64,000 nucleotides of DNA from Bremerella sp. P1 (lineage in GTDB: Bacteria; Planctomycetota; Planctomycetia; Pirellulales; Pirellulaceae). The position numbers and the translations under genes are program-made. The stretch is from the NCBI RefSeq assembly GCF_028748185.1, contig NZ_CP118164.1:806001-870000 (forward strand). The letters run 5' to 3'. Below the pieces are notes generated by a model, which did no database searches, was not told the DNA's origin, and worked only from the letters and a program-made list of their open reading frames with translations. This document shows positions 16,663 to 25,894 of this stretch, one piece after another (position 1 is the stretch's first letter; every line of letters begins with the position of its first letter).

Positions 16663-16911
16663 ATGTCAGAAGAACAACCTTCGCTGGACATCATCAAGCA
16701 GCAGCTTCGCCAAGGGCAGAAGATCCAAGCCATCAAAATGCTTCGCGAAGAATCCGGCATTGGCCTGAAAGAAGCCAAAGAACAAGTCGACGCAATCCAG
16801 GCCAAGATGATCGCCGACGGCGAAGTCTTGCCCAAGGCCAGCGGATGTGCCGGTGCCCTGATCCTGTTCGCCGCAGGCCTGGGTAGCTTCAGTGCCTGGA
16901 TGCTGACCTAA
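16663..16911 (+). CDS. L7/L12 C-terminal-like domain with a membrane tail
   Basis: 82 residues from the ATG at 16663. Residues about 8-45 (IIKQQLRQGQKIQAIKMLREESG then IGLKEAKEQVDAI) match the ribosomal protein L7/L12 C-terminal helix pattern 'K..AIK..R..TGLGLKEAK..V'. The last 20 residues (GALILFAAGLGSFSAWML) form a hydrophobic membrane segment, which ribosomal L7/L12 lacks. So this is a membrane-anchored L7/L12-fold protein, a known group of uncharacterised bacterial proteins, not the ribosomal subunit itself. Confidence 0.7.
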   Translation: MSEEQPSLDIIKQQLRQGQKIQAIKMLREESGIGLKEAKEQVDAIQAKMIADGEVLPKASGCAGALILFAAGLGSFSAWMLT

Positions 16912-17038
16912 ACCAATTCTCTTCGCGTGCGCAAATTGTCAATCCAGCGTTCGCAAAAGTGCCTTGTCCCTCGGTTCCATCCAGGCTTTATTGACTACTA
17001 GCCCTTTAATAACCGCTAGTAAAACCTTGGGAATCGTA

Positions 17039-18649
17039 ATGCGTTCAAGTTGCCCTCTCTCGTGGCTCGCTCTCCTTCTTTGTCTGGCTGTCGCCCCAGT
17101 CCAAGCCTTTGCAGACGATCTCCCCTCGCTACGCGTGATGACGTGGAACATCTGGCACGGTGGTAAAGAAGATGGCGCCGAGGTCGGCGTGCAGCGCGTG
17201 ATCGACGTTATCCGGCAAAGCCAAGCCGATGTGATCGCGATGCAGGAAACGTACGGCTCAGGCGAAAAGATTGCCGAGGCGCTCGGCTATCACTTTCATC
17301 CCCGCGGCACGAACGTTTCGCTGATCAGTCGTTACCCGGTTGTTGAAGACATCTCGGTCTTCGAGCCCTTCAAGTGCGTCGGTGCGATTGTTGAGTTGCC
17401 TACCAAGCAGCGTGTGGCCTGCTATTCGATCTGGCTCCCCTTCGCCGGCGAGATCTGGAAGCCAGGTACTCGCGACACCAGCGACACGCCAAAGATGCTG
17501 GCCGTCTGTCAGCCGTCGTACGATGACCTGCAGGCCATGTGGAAGCAGATCGAAGAGCGACTCTCCGATGCGAAGTACGACGACCTGCCGATCATCATCG
17601 CCGGCGACTTCAACAGCATGTCTAATCGCGATTACATTGCCTCCGCGAAAGACGACTACCAGGTGGTCGTCAACTGGCCAACCAGTCATGTGCTGCCCAA
17701 GGCTGGCTTCCGCGACGCGTGGCGTGAGATTCGGCCCGAAGTCGATCGCCAGCTCGACAGTACCTGGACGCCTCGGTTCCCAGAGCAGGAGCAAGATCGG
17801 ATCGACTTCATCTACTATCGCGGCGAAGGCCTGCAGGCCACCGACGTCCAGCGGATCAATACCCACGCTCAAAAGTTCCCTTCGGATCATGCCGCCGTGG
17901 TGGCACGCTTTGCCGTGATGAACCCCAACGCGTCGGCCCAGCGCCTGCGTACGGTCAGCTACAACATTCGTCACGGGGCAGGCAACAATGGGAAGGTAGA
18001 TCTCGAGAAAACGGCCGACTTGCTTCACAATCTCGCCCCGGACATCGTCGGGCTACAAGAGGTCGACAACGGCGTGAAGCGCAGTGGCAGCGTGAACCAG
18101 GCCGAAGCACTCGGCAAACAACTGGGCATGCATGCGGCGTTCGGCAAGTTCATGAACCTGCAAGGCGGCTCGTACGGCATGGGGCTGCTTTCGCGACATC
18201 CCATCGAGACGGTCACCGAAGTCAAACTACCTAAGGGACACGAACCGCGCGTGGCCTTGGCAGCCCGCATCGCCCTCCCCTCGGGTCAAACGATTGTGGC
18301 GGTCAACGTTCACTTCGACTGGGTCGATGACGACACCTATCGCTACGCTCAAGCCGAAGCACTCTCGAAGTACCTCAAGGGCCTCGACGTCCCTTACATC
18401 CTGCTGGGCGACTTCAACGACGTACGCGACTCGCGAACGCTGAAGCTGTTGAGCGAGAACACCATCGAAGCGAAGAAGCCAGAAGAGCGCCGCCTGACGT
18501 GGCCATCGGACAAACCGGAGATGGAGATCGACTTCATCTTCGCATCGCCAGCAGCGCGTTGGTCAGCACCTGTCTGCCGCGTGCTGGAAGCACCAGAAAC
18601 ATCAGACCATTGCCCGGTGTTTAGTATCTTGGAGTTGGGCTCGCCTTAG
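17039..18649 (+). CDS. Secreted protein with two tandem endonuclease/exonuclease/phosphatase domains
   Basis: 536 residues from the ATG at 17039; a signal peptide (WLALLLCLAVAPVQAFA) follows. Domain 1 runs roughly residues 30-290 with VMTWNIWHGG, MQETYG, IIAGDFNS and SDHAAVVA; domain 2 runs roughly 305-535 with VSYNIRHGAG, LQEVDNG, LLGDFNDVRD and TSDHCPVFS. Both keep the metal Glu, the Asn of GDFN and the SDH histidine, so both could be active. The EEP fold includes DNase I, sphingomyelinases and inositol phosphatases. Export points to extracellular nucleic acid, lipid or phosphoester substrates. Confidence 0.85.
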   Translation: MRSSCPLSWLALLLCLAVAPVQAFADDLPSLRVMTWNIWHGGKEDGAEVGVQRVIDVIRQSQADVIAMQETYGSGEKIAEALGYHFHPRGTNVSLISRYPVVEDISVFEPFKCVGAIVELPTKQRVACYSIWLPFAGEIWKPGTRDTSDTPKMLAVCQPSYDDLQAMWKQIEERLSDAKYDDLPIIIAGDFNSMSNRDYIASAKDDYQVVVNWPTSHVLPKAGFRDAWREIRPEVDRQLDSTWTPRFPEQEQDRIDFIYYRGEGLQATDVQRINTHAQKFPSDHAAVVARFAVMNPNASAQRLRTVSYNIRHGAGNNGKVDLEKTADLLHNLAPDIVGLQEVDNGVKRSGSVNQAEALGKQLGMHAAFGKFMNLQGGSYGMGLLSRHPIETVTEVKLPKGHEPRVALAARIALPSGQTIVAVNVHFDWVDDDTYRYAQAEALSKYLKGLDVPYILLGDFNDVRDSRTLKLLSENTIEAKKPEERRLTWPSDKPEMEIDFIFASPAARWSAPVCRVLEAPETSDHCPVFSILELGSP

Positions 18650-18682
18650 TAACACTCGCTCGGCACAATAGAGCCTGTCGTG

Positions 18683-19468
18683 TTACTTCCACTCAGGCTC
18701 GCGCTTTTCAACAAACGCGGCCAGGCCTTCCTTAGCGGCTTCGGTTGTGCGGCTGGTGGCACTGGCCGCAGCGCCCAGCGAGATGAGCATTTCCAACTGC
18801 TCGCCGACCGTTTCGTTGAGATGCTTCTTGGTGAGTTGAATGGCCTGCGGTGCTGACTGAGCGATCTGCTTGGTCAGTTCGGCTGCATAGGCCCATAGGT
18901 TCTTGGTCGGGACGATCTCGTCGTAGGCTCCGATTTCAACGGCTCGCTGGGCGGTGATCGTTTCACCCATCAGTAGCAAGCGGGCCGCGTGTCGTCCGCC
19001 GCAGCGGAAGTGCAACAGCGGCGTACAAAGACCGCTCACGATGCCGCGTTTGGGCTCGGGAAAGCCAAGGGTGGCTTCAGGTCCGGCGACGACGATATCG
19101 GAGGCCAGCACAAGTCCTGCCCCGAAACCCATTGCCGGTCCATTGACGGCCGAGATGATCGGCTTGGGGAACTGCAGCATCAATTGCAGCAGTTCGGCCA
19201 GGCTGCTGGTGTCTTGATGCCAGCGATCGAAGTTATCGTCTTCCTTGACGATCTCGTGCATCTCTTCCAGGCACAAGCCAGAGCAGAACGCCGACCCGCT
19301 GCCGGTCAGCACCACGGCTCGCACTTTCCGTTCGCCATGCAAGTCGCGAAAGGCCTGGATCAAATCAAAGACCATGGCCCGGGTTAGCGCGTTGCGTTTC
19401 TCGTCTCGATTGATCGAGATCGTGCCGAGGCTTTGATGGACTTTGACCGTAATTGGGGGCTGAGACAT
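18683..19468 (-). CDS. Enoyl-CoA hydratase/isomerase family protein
   Basis: 261 residues from the ATG at 19468. The crotonase oxyanion-hole pattern GSGSAFCSGLCLEEM and the second site NGPAMGFGAGLVLASDIVVAGPEATLGFPEPKRGI are present; the second Glu of the catalytic pair would be the E of FPEPK. It acts on acyl-CoA thioesters, in beta-oxidation or a related catabolic step. No partner gene lies nearby, so the pathway is open. It converges with the EEP gene. Confidence 0.85.
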   Translation of the reverse strand: MSQPPITVKVHQSLGTISINRDEKRNALTRAMVFDLIQAFRDLHGERKVRAVVLTGSGSAFCSGLCLEEMHEIVKEDDNFDRWHQDTSSLAELLQLMLQFPKPIISAVNGPAMGFGAGLVLASDIVVAGPEATLGFPEPKRGIVSGLCTPLLHFRCGGRHAARLLLMGETITAQRAVEIGAYDEIVPTKNLWAYAAELTKQIAQSAPQAIQLTKKHLNETVGEQLEMLISLGAAASATSRTTEAAKEGLAAFVEKREPEWK

Positions 19469-20047
19469 CTTAATCACGAGACCGCACGGGAAAGGAGTCG
19501 ACAAGTGGACGAGTCTTTTATCGTAACAAGTCTGCCCGAACTCGGGGACACGCACCTCCTCTGGTCGCCTCTCCCTTCCCAAGGCAAAGGGCCAGGGTGA
19601 GGGTTGATGAAGCAGGTACCGGGCTCACCCCTTCACCGTAACCCGCTCCCCCGCAGGGGAGAGGGGACAGGAGCGTTTCGGACGTTGCCAAAAGGCAACA
19701 AATCCCCGGAAAAAGGGTGCTCGAAACGAGCATTCGGGGCTTCCGATGGAACGATCTACGGGTTTTACCCGTCTAACACCGTTGCCAGAGTCTTGGTTGG
19801 AGGCAGCGAACCAAGGTGAGTTGATGGGTTTTGACCACAGATTTTGAGACCCATTTGTTGCAAATCGACAACATTGGCCTACTCACCCGCGAAAACCAAG
19901 AACAACATAACCCACAACCACATATACACTTAGGGCAATACCTTGGCGCGGGATTCTGCTTTCGGCATAGGTGCTGCGATTAACGGTGGCGTCGCCCGAT
20001 CGTGCTTGTCACGGTCGATCAAAAACCCACCGATGGAGAACGCACCC
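19469..20047. other. Upstream region of the sigma factor gene
   Basis: No gene seen. Contains a dispersed repeat at 19556-19680 and small hairpins such as GCTCGAAACGAGC and ACGGGTTTTACCCGT in the stretch before rpoD. The leader of rpoD and the upstream region of the divergent hydratase gene lie here. Confidence 0.5.
19556..19680. repeat. Dispersed repeat of the CTCTCCC...GAGAGGG family
   Basis: Left module CTCTCCCTTCCCAAGGCAAAGGGCCAGGGTGAGGGTTG and right module CTCACCCCTTCACCGTAACCCGCTCCCCCGCAGGGGAGAGGGGACAGG. Same design as 12262-12440 and 54182-54293. Confidence 0.8.
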
Positions 20048-21577
20048 ATGGCTCGCTCGCAAGATGCTTTTCAAGATGACGATTTCGATTCGGTCTCGAT
20101 CAACAACCTCAACGTGATCAACGACAGCTCAGACGACGACGATTCGCCTGAAGAAGTCAGCCAGGTCGATGACCCCGTTCGCATGTACCTGATGCAGATG
20201 GGCGAGATTCCGATGCTGACGCGTCCCGAAGAAATCGACGCCGCCACCCAGATCGACAAGTGGCGTGGACGCTTCCGTCATGCGGTCATCGCCAACGACC
20301 TGATCTTACGTCATTCGTTCGACCTTCTCTCCAAAGTTCGCGATGGTCAACTTCGCTTGGATCGCACCGTGGAAGTCTCGGTGACCAACGCCAAGGAAAA
20401 GAAGCTGATCATGAAGCGGATCGTGCCGAACCTGATCACGCTCGAAGGCATGCTCGAAGCCAACAGTGCTGACTTCCGCGTTGCCATCTCGAAGAAGACC
20501 AAGATGTCCGATCGCCTGGCTGCCTGGAAGCGACTTTCCCGTCGCCGTGCCAAGGCCGTTCAGTTGGTCGAAGAACTGAACCTGCGAACCAACAAAGTCA
20601 CCCCGCAGCTGTCGAAGCTTCGCGAAATCTCGCAGCGAATGGATACCCTGCTGGAAAACATCGAACTGGCTCGCGAGTACGGCGGTCACCTCAACGGTCA
20701 AACGCTGGAAGACATGCAGCGTGAACTGCACGGCCTGATGCGAGTGACCCTGGAAAGCCCAGCGACGCTGCGTCGTCGCGTTCAGAAGATCGCCGAGTTC
20801 CAGGAAGAATACGATGCCGCCAAGCGTCGTCTGTCCGCTGGTAACCTGCGTCTGGTCGTTTCGATCGCCAAGAAGTATCGTAACCGTGGTCTGAGCTTTT
20901 TGGACCTGATCCAAGAAGGCAACACTGGCCTGATGCGTGCCGTCGACAAGTTCGAGCACGAACGTGGTTACAAGTTCAGCACCTACGCCACCTGGTGGAT
21001 TCGTCAGGCCATCACCCGTGCGATCGCCGATCAAAGCCGTACCATCCGCGTTCCGGTTCACATGATCGATACCATGGGCAAGGTTCGTGCTGTCACCCGA
21101 GAACTGGTTCAGGAACTGGGCCGCGAACCTTCGCCGGAAGAAGTCGCCGAGCGAATGGACATCTCGATCGACGATGCCAAGGTCATCTGCAAGATGAACC
21201 GTAACCCGCTCTCGCTCGATCAACCGGTTGGCGATCACGACGACAGCTTCTTCGGTGAGTTTCTGGAAGATCACCGTGACGATGACCCGCTGTACGAAAC
21301 GCACCAGCAAGCGTTGAAGGAGCGTCTGGGCGAAGTGATGCAGCACCTCAACCACCGCGAACGTGAGATCATTCGCCTGCGTTACGGCCTGACCGATGGT
21401 TATGCCTACACGCTGGAAGAAGTCGGCAAGATCTTCAGCGTGACTCGCGAACGCGTTCGTCAGATCGAATCGAAGGCCGTCCGTAAGTTGCAACAGCCTT
21501 ACCGCTCGCGTGGGCTGGCCAGCTTCCTGGAAGGGGCCGAAGACCTACTCGCAGCCGATGCGGCCGAAACCGCATAG
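20048..21577 (+). CDS. rpoD: Primary-type RNA polymerase sigma factor (sigma-70 family)
   Basis: 509 residues from the ATG at 20048 (GGAG about 10 nt upstream). A TTG at 19943 and an ATG at 20033 would extend the frame, with less support. Region 1.2 ([17 protein letters not shown]), region 2 ([42 protein letters not shown]), region 3 ([12 protein letters not shown]) and region 4 ([15 protein letters not shown]) are complete. A long spacer separates regions 1.2 and 2, as in group 1 factors, but region 1.1 is short. Directs housekeeping transcription, or is a close group 2 relative. Confidence 0.9.
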   Translation: MARSQDAFQDDDFDSVSINNLNVINDSSDDDDSPEEVSQVDDPVRMYLMQMGEIPMLTRPEEIDAATQIDKWRGRFRHAVIANDLILRHSFDLLSKVRDGQLRLDRTVEVSVTNAKEKKLIMKRIVPNLITLEGMLEANSADFRVAISKKTKMSDRLAAWKRLSRRRAKAVQLVEELNLRTNKVTPQLSKLREISQRMDTLLENIELAREYGGHLNGQTLEDMQRELHGLMRVTLESPATLRRRVQKIAEFQEEYDAAKRRLSAGNLRLVVSIAKKYRNRGLSFLDLIQEGNTGLMRAVDKFEHERGYKFSTYATWWIRQAITRAIADQSRTIRVPVHMIDTMGKVRAVTRELVQELGREPSPEEVAERMDISIDDAKVICKMNRNPLSLDQPVGDHDDSFFGEFLEDHRDDDPLYETHQQALKERLGEVMQHLNHREREIIRLRYGLTDGYAYTLEEVGKIFSVTRERVRQIESKAVRKLQQPYRSRGLASFLEGAEDLLAADAAETA

Positions 21578-21609
21578 GCATGCAGCCCGCTCTCCAAATT
21601 GGGTGTGTG

Positions 21610-21660
21610 AAAGGACGGACGGCTTGGCGACACTTAGCCTCCGTCCTTTCGCCTTTTCTT
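21610..21660 (+). terminator. Probable terminator of rpoD
   Basis: AAAGGACGGA / TCCGTCCTTT, a perfect 10-bp stem around a 20-nt loop, followed by CGCCTTTTCTT, shortly after the rpoD stop. Confidence 0.7.
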
Positions 21661-21671
21661 GGCGGCAATTT

Positions 21672-21712
21672 TTCTTGTTCCCTCGCCCCTGCGGGGAGAG
21701 GGGACAATTGAA
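21672..21712. repeat. Short copy of the CTCTCCC repeat family
   Basis: TTCCCTCGCCCCTGCGGGGAGAGGGGACAA, a half unit of the modules at 19556-19680. Confidence 0.65.
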
Positions 21713-21714
21713 AG

Positions 21715-22005
21715 TTACTCTGCGATCTCGATCTTCAGGTTTGGGTTCTCTGCGGCCGCGTCCATCAGCACGCCTAGCAGTTTCATGGCGTTTAAGTACA
21801 GATAAGGATTTCCACACGTCCAGGTTCGTGGCCAGACCAGGCAGACCGGATGGCAGATATCGCTGGTCGCGCAGTCGTACAGGGCATCGAGATTGAAGCC
21901 GAAGTAGCCCGGAAACGAAAGTCGCTCGCCGAGAAACGCATAGATATCTTCGATCGACTCTAAACTATCAGGCACGACTACGCGAAGCGGCTCAGACTCA
22001 TTCAT
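21715..22005 (-). CDS. Barstar-family ribonuclease inhibitor
   Basis: 96 residues. The barstar recognition helix is visible: FPGYFGFNLDALYDCATSD matches the barstar 'YYGENLDALWDCLTG' stretch, including the Asp residues that contact barnase (W to Y at one position). It overlaps the upstream barnase gene by 4 bp (ATGA), so the two are translated together. It should protect the cytoplasm by plugging the barnase active site. Confidence 0.85.
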   Translation of the reverse strand: MNESEPLRVVVPDSLESIEDIYAFLGERLSFPGYFGFNLDALYDCATSDICHPVCLVWPRTWTCGNPYLYLNAMKLLGVLMDAAAENPNLKIEIAE

Positions 22006-22559
22006 GGTAGGAGACGAACCTCTTTAAAAGTGCGGTAGTGATCGCGGGTGACAAAGATCAACCCATCGTCGGAGTAGACTAACCGCTCGGCTCCGCGAGA
22101 GCCTCCCTGGTAATTCAAATCGGCTTCAAAGTACTTTCGACCAGGGGCGTCGGGCAGTTCCTTTTCTCGGTTCATGAAACGATCGCCGCCGATACTCTTG
22201 CCGGGGGCGACCTCGCGAAGATTCCCTTCCGACGCCACCCAGCCCAGTTCGCGGGCCTCGTTCTTCGTGATGAACGAATCAGGTAACGTGCCGTTGGCAA
22301 TGAGATACCCAACAATTTCAACTTCCTCGCGGCCCTTCAGGACGCCGCGATTGACCTCCGCGAGATCGTAATACTTGTCTGACAACGTCGCCGAGGGAGC
22401 TGCGTTGGGCGTGATGTCGACGACTTCCCCATTCGGATCGGCAGGGGTGGCATCGACCTGTTTATCACCATCGCCACGAAACTGCTTGAGCAGCGAGTTG
22501 ACGCCGACCACCAGCAAGGCGATGCCGAAAATGATCAGACGAAGTTTCATACGGGACAT
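22002..22559 (-). CDS. Barnase-type ribonuclease with an N-terminal membrane anchor or signal
   Basis: 185 residues from the ATG at 22559, which has AAAGGAG 7 nt upstream. A hydrophobic segment (LRLIIFGIALLVVGV) near residues 5-22 is followed by a Pro/Asn-rich linker and a full barnase domain from about residue 90: LPDSFITKNEARELGWVAS, NLREVAPGKSIGGDRFMNRE, FEADLNY and RDHYRTFKEVR. The barnase catalytic residues Lys27, Glu73, Arg83, Arg87 and His102 all have counterparts (Lys99, Glu145, Arg155, Arg159, His174). It should be exported or anchored outside, and cleave RNA. Barstar follows with a 4-bp overlap. Confidence 0.9.
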   Translation of the reverse strand: MSRMKLRLIIFGIALLVVGVNSLLKQFRGDGDKQVDATPADPNGEVVDITPNAAPSATLSDKYYDLAEVNRGVLKGREEVEIVGYLIANGTLPDSFITKNEARELGWVASEGNLREVAPGKSIGGDRFMNREKELPDAPGRKYFEADLNYQGGSRGAERLVYSDDGLIFVTRDHYRTFKEVRLLP

Positions 22560-22654
22560 CCCAGACTCCTTTGTGGGTTGGGGCAATCATCGAGCAGTGG
22601 GGTTTCAGCCCACATCAAACCATTCTGAGCCGCGCAGCTCAAGGGCACCGACGA

Positions 22655-22966
22655 TCAATCACTGCCTTCGGGATGATCTGTCACGTCGACTTTGCCTTCG
22701 ACCACGTCGTCCGACTCGCGCTCCTTGCGGCTCTCGCGAATCGACCTCCCCTTCCCTTCCATGAACGGCAAGCTGATGCCCAGCTGCGCCAGCGAGGCGA
22801 AGAAGATCCCCGAGAAAAAGACTTCGTCCAGGTTCCCGATGCCGGGAATGTTGTCGGGGATCTCAATGAAACCGCCGGAAAGATTCGCCAGGTAGGCCGT
22901 CGAGACCAGCAGGCCAAAGACAGCCAGGCAACCACGTTTTTTCGAGGGGGAGTTTTCGTCACTCAT
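22655..22966 (-). CDS. Small membrane protein of unknown function
   Basis: 103 residues from the ATG at 22966. The frame runs 84 codons further up, into the malic enzyme leader, and is not credible there. Two hydrophobic stretches (CLAVFGLLVSTAYLANLSGG; VFFSGIFFASLAQLGISLPF) and a polar, acidic C-terminal tail. Lies just upstream of the barnase gene on the same strand, so a shared transcript is possible. No family recognised. Confidence 0.6.
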   Translation of the reverse strand: MSDENSPSKKRGCLAVFGLLVSTAYLANLSGGFIEIPDNIPGIGNLDEVFFSGIFFASLAQLGISLPFMEGKGRSIRESRKERESDDVVEGKVDVTDHPEGSD

Positions 22967-23167
22967 ACTGCGTTTACCTGAGAGAAGGTGTGCGCCAATT
23001 GTTGGCTCTATTCTATGCAACAGAGAAGCCCAAGGCGAAAGCCACTTGCACACTGCAATCAGCATAACCCGAAGAACTCGTACCGCGGCGGTTTGAAACT
23101 TGTCACCCCCGAACTCTGTCCTAATCTTGTGCATTGGAAAATCGGGACATTTAACCAGGGGAAGATC

Positions 23168-24787
23168 ATGCAGAGCGCCAGCCATTTTGGGGTCTTGAGC
23201 GATCCTTTTTGCAATCAAGGGACCGCCTTCACCGAACAGCAGCGTTACTCGCTGGGCCTGGAAGGGCTGCTTCCCTCAGGCATCGATACGTTGGATCGCC
23301 AGATCGAACGCGTGCTGGGTCACCTCGACGCGAAGCCTTCGGACATCGAACGCTACGTCTACCTGCAAGACCTGGCCGAGCGCAATCAAACCCTGTTCTT
23401 CGCCACGCTGATGAGCGATCCAGCCCGGTTCGTGCCTATCGTGTACGATCCGACGATCGCTGACGCGTGTCTTTCCTATGGACAGATCTTTCGTCGCCCA
23501 CAGGGAATGTACCTGAACAAGACCATGAAGGGTCGCTTCGCCGAAGTGCTGAAGCACTGGCCCAATAAGGACGTCCGTTTCATCTGCGTGACCAGTGGCG
23601 GTCGTATCCTGGGGCTGGGTGATATCGGCGTCAACGGCGCACCGATTCCGATCGGCAAGCTGCAACTGTACACCGCCTGTGCTGGCGTTCCACCGGAAGT
23701 CCTTCTGCCGATTCACCTGGACATTGGCACCACCAACGCCGCCCTGCGAGCCGATCCGCTTTACCTGGGTCTGCGAGAAACGCCTCCGGAGCCTGACGAA
23801 GTCGATGCCATCGTCGATTCCTTCATGGAAGCAGCCAACGAAGTCTTCCCTGGCGTGTGTGTGCACTTCGAAGACTGGAAAGGCACTGACGCGATTCGTT
23901 TGCTCGATCGCTACCAAGACAAGTACCTCGTCTACAACGACGACATCCAAGGCACGGCCAGCGTGACCATTGCCGGCCTGATCACTGCTCTGCAAATCAA
24001 GAAGCAGTCGCTGGCCGATCAGCGGGTGCTGTTCGCCGGAGCTGGTTCGGCAGGCATTGGCATCGCCAACATGATCGTCGAAGCGATGATGCAGCAAGGC
24101 GTCAGCGAGACAGACGCACGAGCCAAGATTCACATGTTCGACGTGGACGGACTGCTCACCCAACAGCGCAACGACCTGAGCCCTTCGCAGCAGGTTTACG
24201 CGAAGGATCTTCAGGATACGAAGTGCCTGGAAGAAGCGGTCACCCAGGTTAAGCCAACCATCTTGATTGGCGTGAGCACGGTGGGCGGGCTGTTTACCGA
24301 AGGGGCCGTGAAAGCGATGGCCGCGCATTGCGAACGTCCGATCATCTTCCCGTTGAGCAATCCCACCAATCATGCCGAAGCCTCAGCCGAACAACTGTAC
24401 CGCTGGACCGATGGCAAAGCGCTCGTTGCCGCAGGCGTGCAGTTCCCCGACGTGACGCTCGATGGCCAGACGTTCCATCCTGGACAGGCCAACAACTTCT
24501 ACATCTTCCCAGCCGTCGGCCTGGCCGTTTACGCGACCCAGCCGAAGCGGATCAACGATGCCATGTTTATCGCCGCCGCGCAGGGAAGTGCCGATCAAGT
24601 GAGCCAGGCCGATCGCGATCACGGCATGCTCTTCCCGCGGCAGAATGCGATTTTGGAAACCGAGATCACCACGGCGGCTCGCGTGGCGGAATTCATCTTC
24701 GATCAAGGCGAAGCCACCGTCGAGCGTCCGCGTGACATTCGTGCGTGGATCGAATCGATGGTCTACACGCCAAAGTACGGTCAATAA
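23168..24787 (+). CDS. NAD-dependent malic enzyme
   Basis: 539 residues from the ATG at 23168 behind GGGGAAG. Oxidative decarboxylation of malate to pyruvate. Family signatures: TSGGRILGLGDIG, HFEDWKGTDAIRLLDRY (metal/substrate region), YNDDIQGTASVTIAGLI, the Rossmann turn GAGSAGIG, and PLSNPTNHAEASAEQLYRW. Glu, Asp and Lys of the active site are present. The size is that of the long bacterial/eukaryotic type (about 540-560). Monocistronic; a minus-strand gene diverges from it. Confidence 0.93.
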   Translation: MQSASHFGVLSDPFCNQGTAFTEQQRYSLGLEGLLPSGIDTLDRQIERVLGHLDAKPSDIERYVYLQDLAERNQTLFFATLMSDPARFVPIVYDPTIADACLSYGQIFRRPQGMYLNKTMKGRFAEVLKHWPNKDVRFICVTSGGRILGLGDIGVNGAPIPIGKLQLYTACAGVPPEVLLPIHLDIGTTNAALRADPLYLGLRETPPEPDEVDAIVDSFMEAANEVFPGVCVHFEDWKGTDAIRLLDRYQDKYLVYNDDIQGTASVTIAGLITALQIKKQSLADQRVLFAGAGSAGIGIANMIVEAMMQQGVSETDARAKIHMFDVDGLLTQQRNDLSPSQQVYAKDLQDTKCLEEAVTQVKPTILIGVSTVGGLFTEGAVKAMAAHCERPIIFPLSNPTNHAEASAEQLYRWTDGKALVAAGVQFPDVTLDGQTFHPGQANNFYIFPAVGLAVYATQPKRINDAMFIAAAQGSADQVSQADRDHGMLFPRQNAILETEITTAARVAEFIFDQGEATVERPRDIRAWIESMVYTPKYGQ

Positions 24788-25129
24788 CGTCCTACGCATG
24801 TTGCACAAGACGGCGCCGATCCTCGATCAGCGTCGTCGAGCTATCTCTATGTGCATGCCAATGCACTTCCGTGCGCACCCCTCAAACAAACTGCTTGCAG
24901 CCCCCGAGCGCTTGATGCGTCACGAATTTCGGACTTTCTTCCTCCGCGACCGGTACTTCTTTTCTTAACGCGGGTTTAACAGTAGATAGCCAGGAAACGA
25001 TTCCCAGCGAAGCTGCGGGCAGCCGTATTTCAAGTCGCACCTTTCGCACCGCATCGTGATCACCAATCGACCTGAAAGATAATCATTCGGCCGATGGAAA
25101 CCGAATGAGCACGAGAGATAGATACGCTT
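24788..25129. other. Intergenic leader before the DUF4956 gene
   Basis: No gene seen. Two hairpins: GTGCATGCCAATGCAC at 24851-24866 and CATTCGG/CCGAATG about 40 bp before the start at 25130. A regulatory role of the second is possible. Confidence 0.45.
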
Positions 25130-25846
25130 ATGGAATTCCTGGAAGTCCCTCTTTTTGATACGGACCTGTTCAAGTTATTGGTCCGCTTCGGGATCAACTT
25201 GTTCTTTCTCACACTCGTGGTTGTGTTTGGGATTTATCCCAGCCAGCGACAGCGCGAGTTTGCGTTTACGGCGGTGATGCTCAACATCGTCGTCTTCTTT
25301 ATCTGCTTCACGATGAAGAAGCTCGAACTCGACTTGGGACTCGCACTCGGACTGTTCGCCGTGTTCGGTGTGCTCCGCTATCGCACCGATTCGATCCGCC
25401 CCAAGGAGATGACGTACCTGTTTATCGTCATCGGCATCGCCGTCATCAATTCATTGGCAAACAAGAAGACCAGCTATGCCGAAGTGATGCTGGTCAACTC
25501 GGTCATCTTCGCCAGCACAATGCTCAAAGAACGCGTCGTCGGATCGAATGGCAAGGGCAGCAAGTCCGATAGCAGCAAAGCCCTGGAAGACACCGGCGGC
25601 AATGGAAATGGCAACGGTAACGGCAAGCCTGCCAAGAAGGAAAAGCTGCCCAAGTACACGATTGAATACGACCGGTTGGAGTGGCTCGGTGACGCGCATC
25701 GAGAATCCTTGCTGGCCGATCTTCGTACTCGAACCGGCTTGGATGTCACGCAGTTCGAGATCAAAACGATCGATCTTCCCAACAACAAAGCCACGCTGAC
25801 CATTTGGGTTCAACCGGCGGACACATCCCAAGACAACGAAACCTAA
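25130..25846 (+). CDS. DUF4956-family membrane protein
   Basis: 238 residues with four hydrophobic segments (roughly 14-38, 48-65, 72-87 and 98-130), including FGVLRYRTDSIRPKEMTYLFIVIGIAVINS, typical of DUF4956. The tail has a Gly/Asn-rich linker (GGNGNGNGNGKPAKK) and then a cytoplasmic domain of about 80 residues (YTIEYDRLEWLGDAHRESLLADL). DUF4956 proteins are often encoded with CotH kinases and VTC polyphosphate polymerase domains. Here CotH follows 48 bp downstream, and no VTC gene lies in the neighbourhood. Confidence 0.85.
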   Translation: MEFLEVPLFDTDLFKLLVRFGINLFFLTLVVVFGIYPSQRQREFAFTAVMLNIVVFFICFTMKKLELDLGLALGLFAVFGVLRYRTDSIRPKEMTYLFIVIGIAVINSLANKKTSYAEVMLVNSVIFASTMLKERVVGSNGKGSKSDSSKALEDTGGNGNGNGNGKPAKKEKLPKYTIEYDRLEWLGDAHRESLLADLRTRTGLDVTQFEIKTIDLPNNKATLTIWVQPADTSQDNET

Positions 25847-25894
25847 TCGAAGCCGGAACACGGCTCTTGTAACCACGACAGGAAAGCTTCTGAC

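Noticed and set aside
18649-18686. GTAACAC...GTGTTAC between convergent EEP and hydratase genes
   Set aside because: A 7-bp pair over a long loop without a T-run; too weak to call a terminator.
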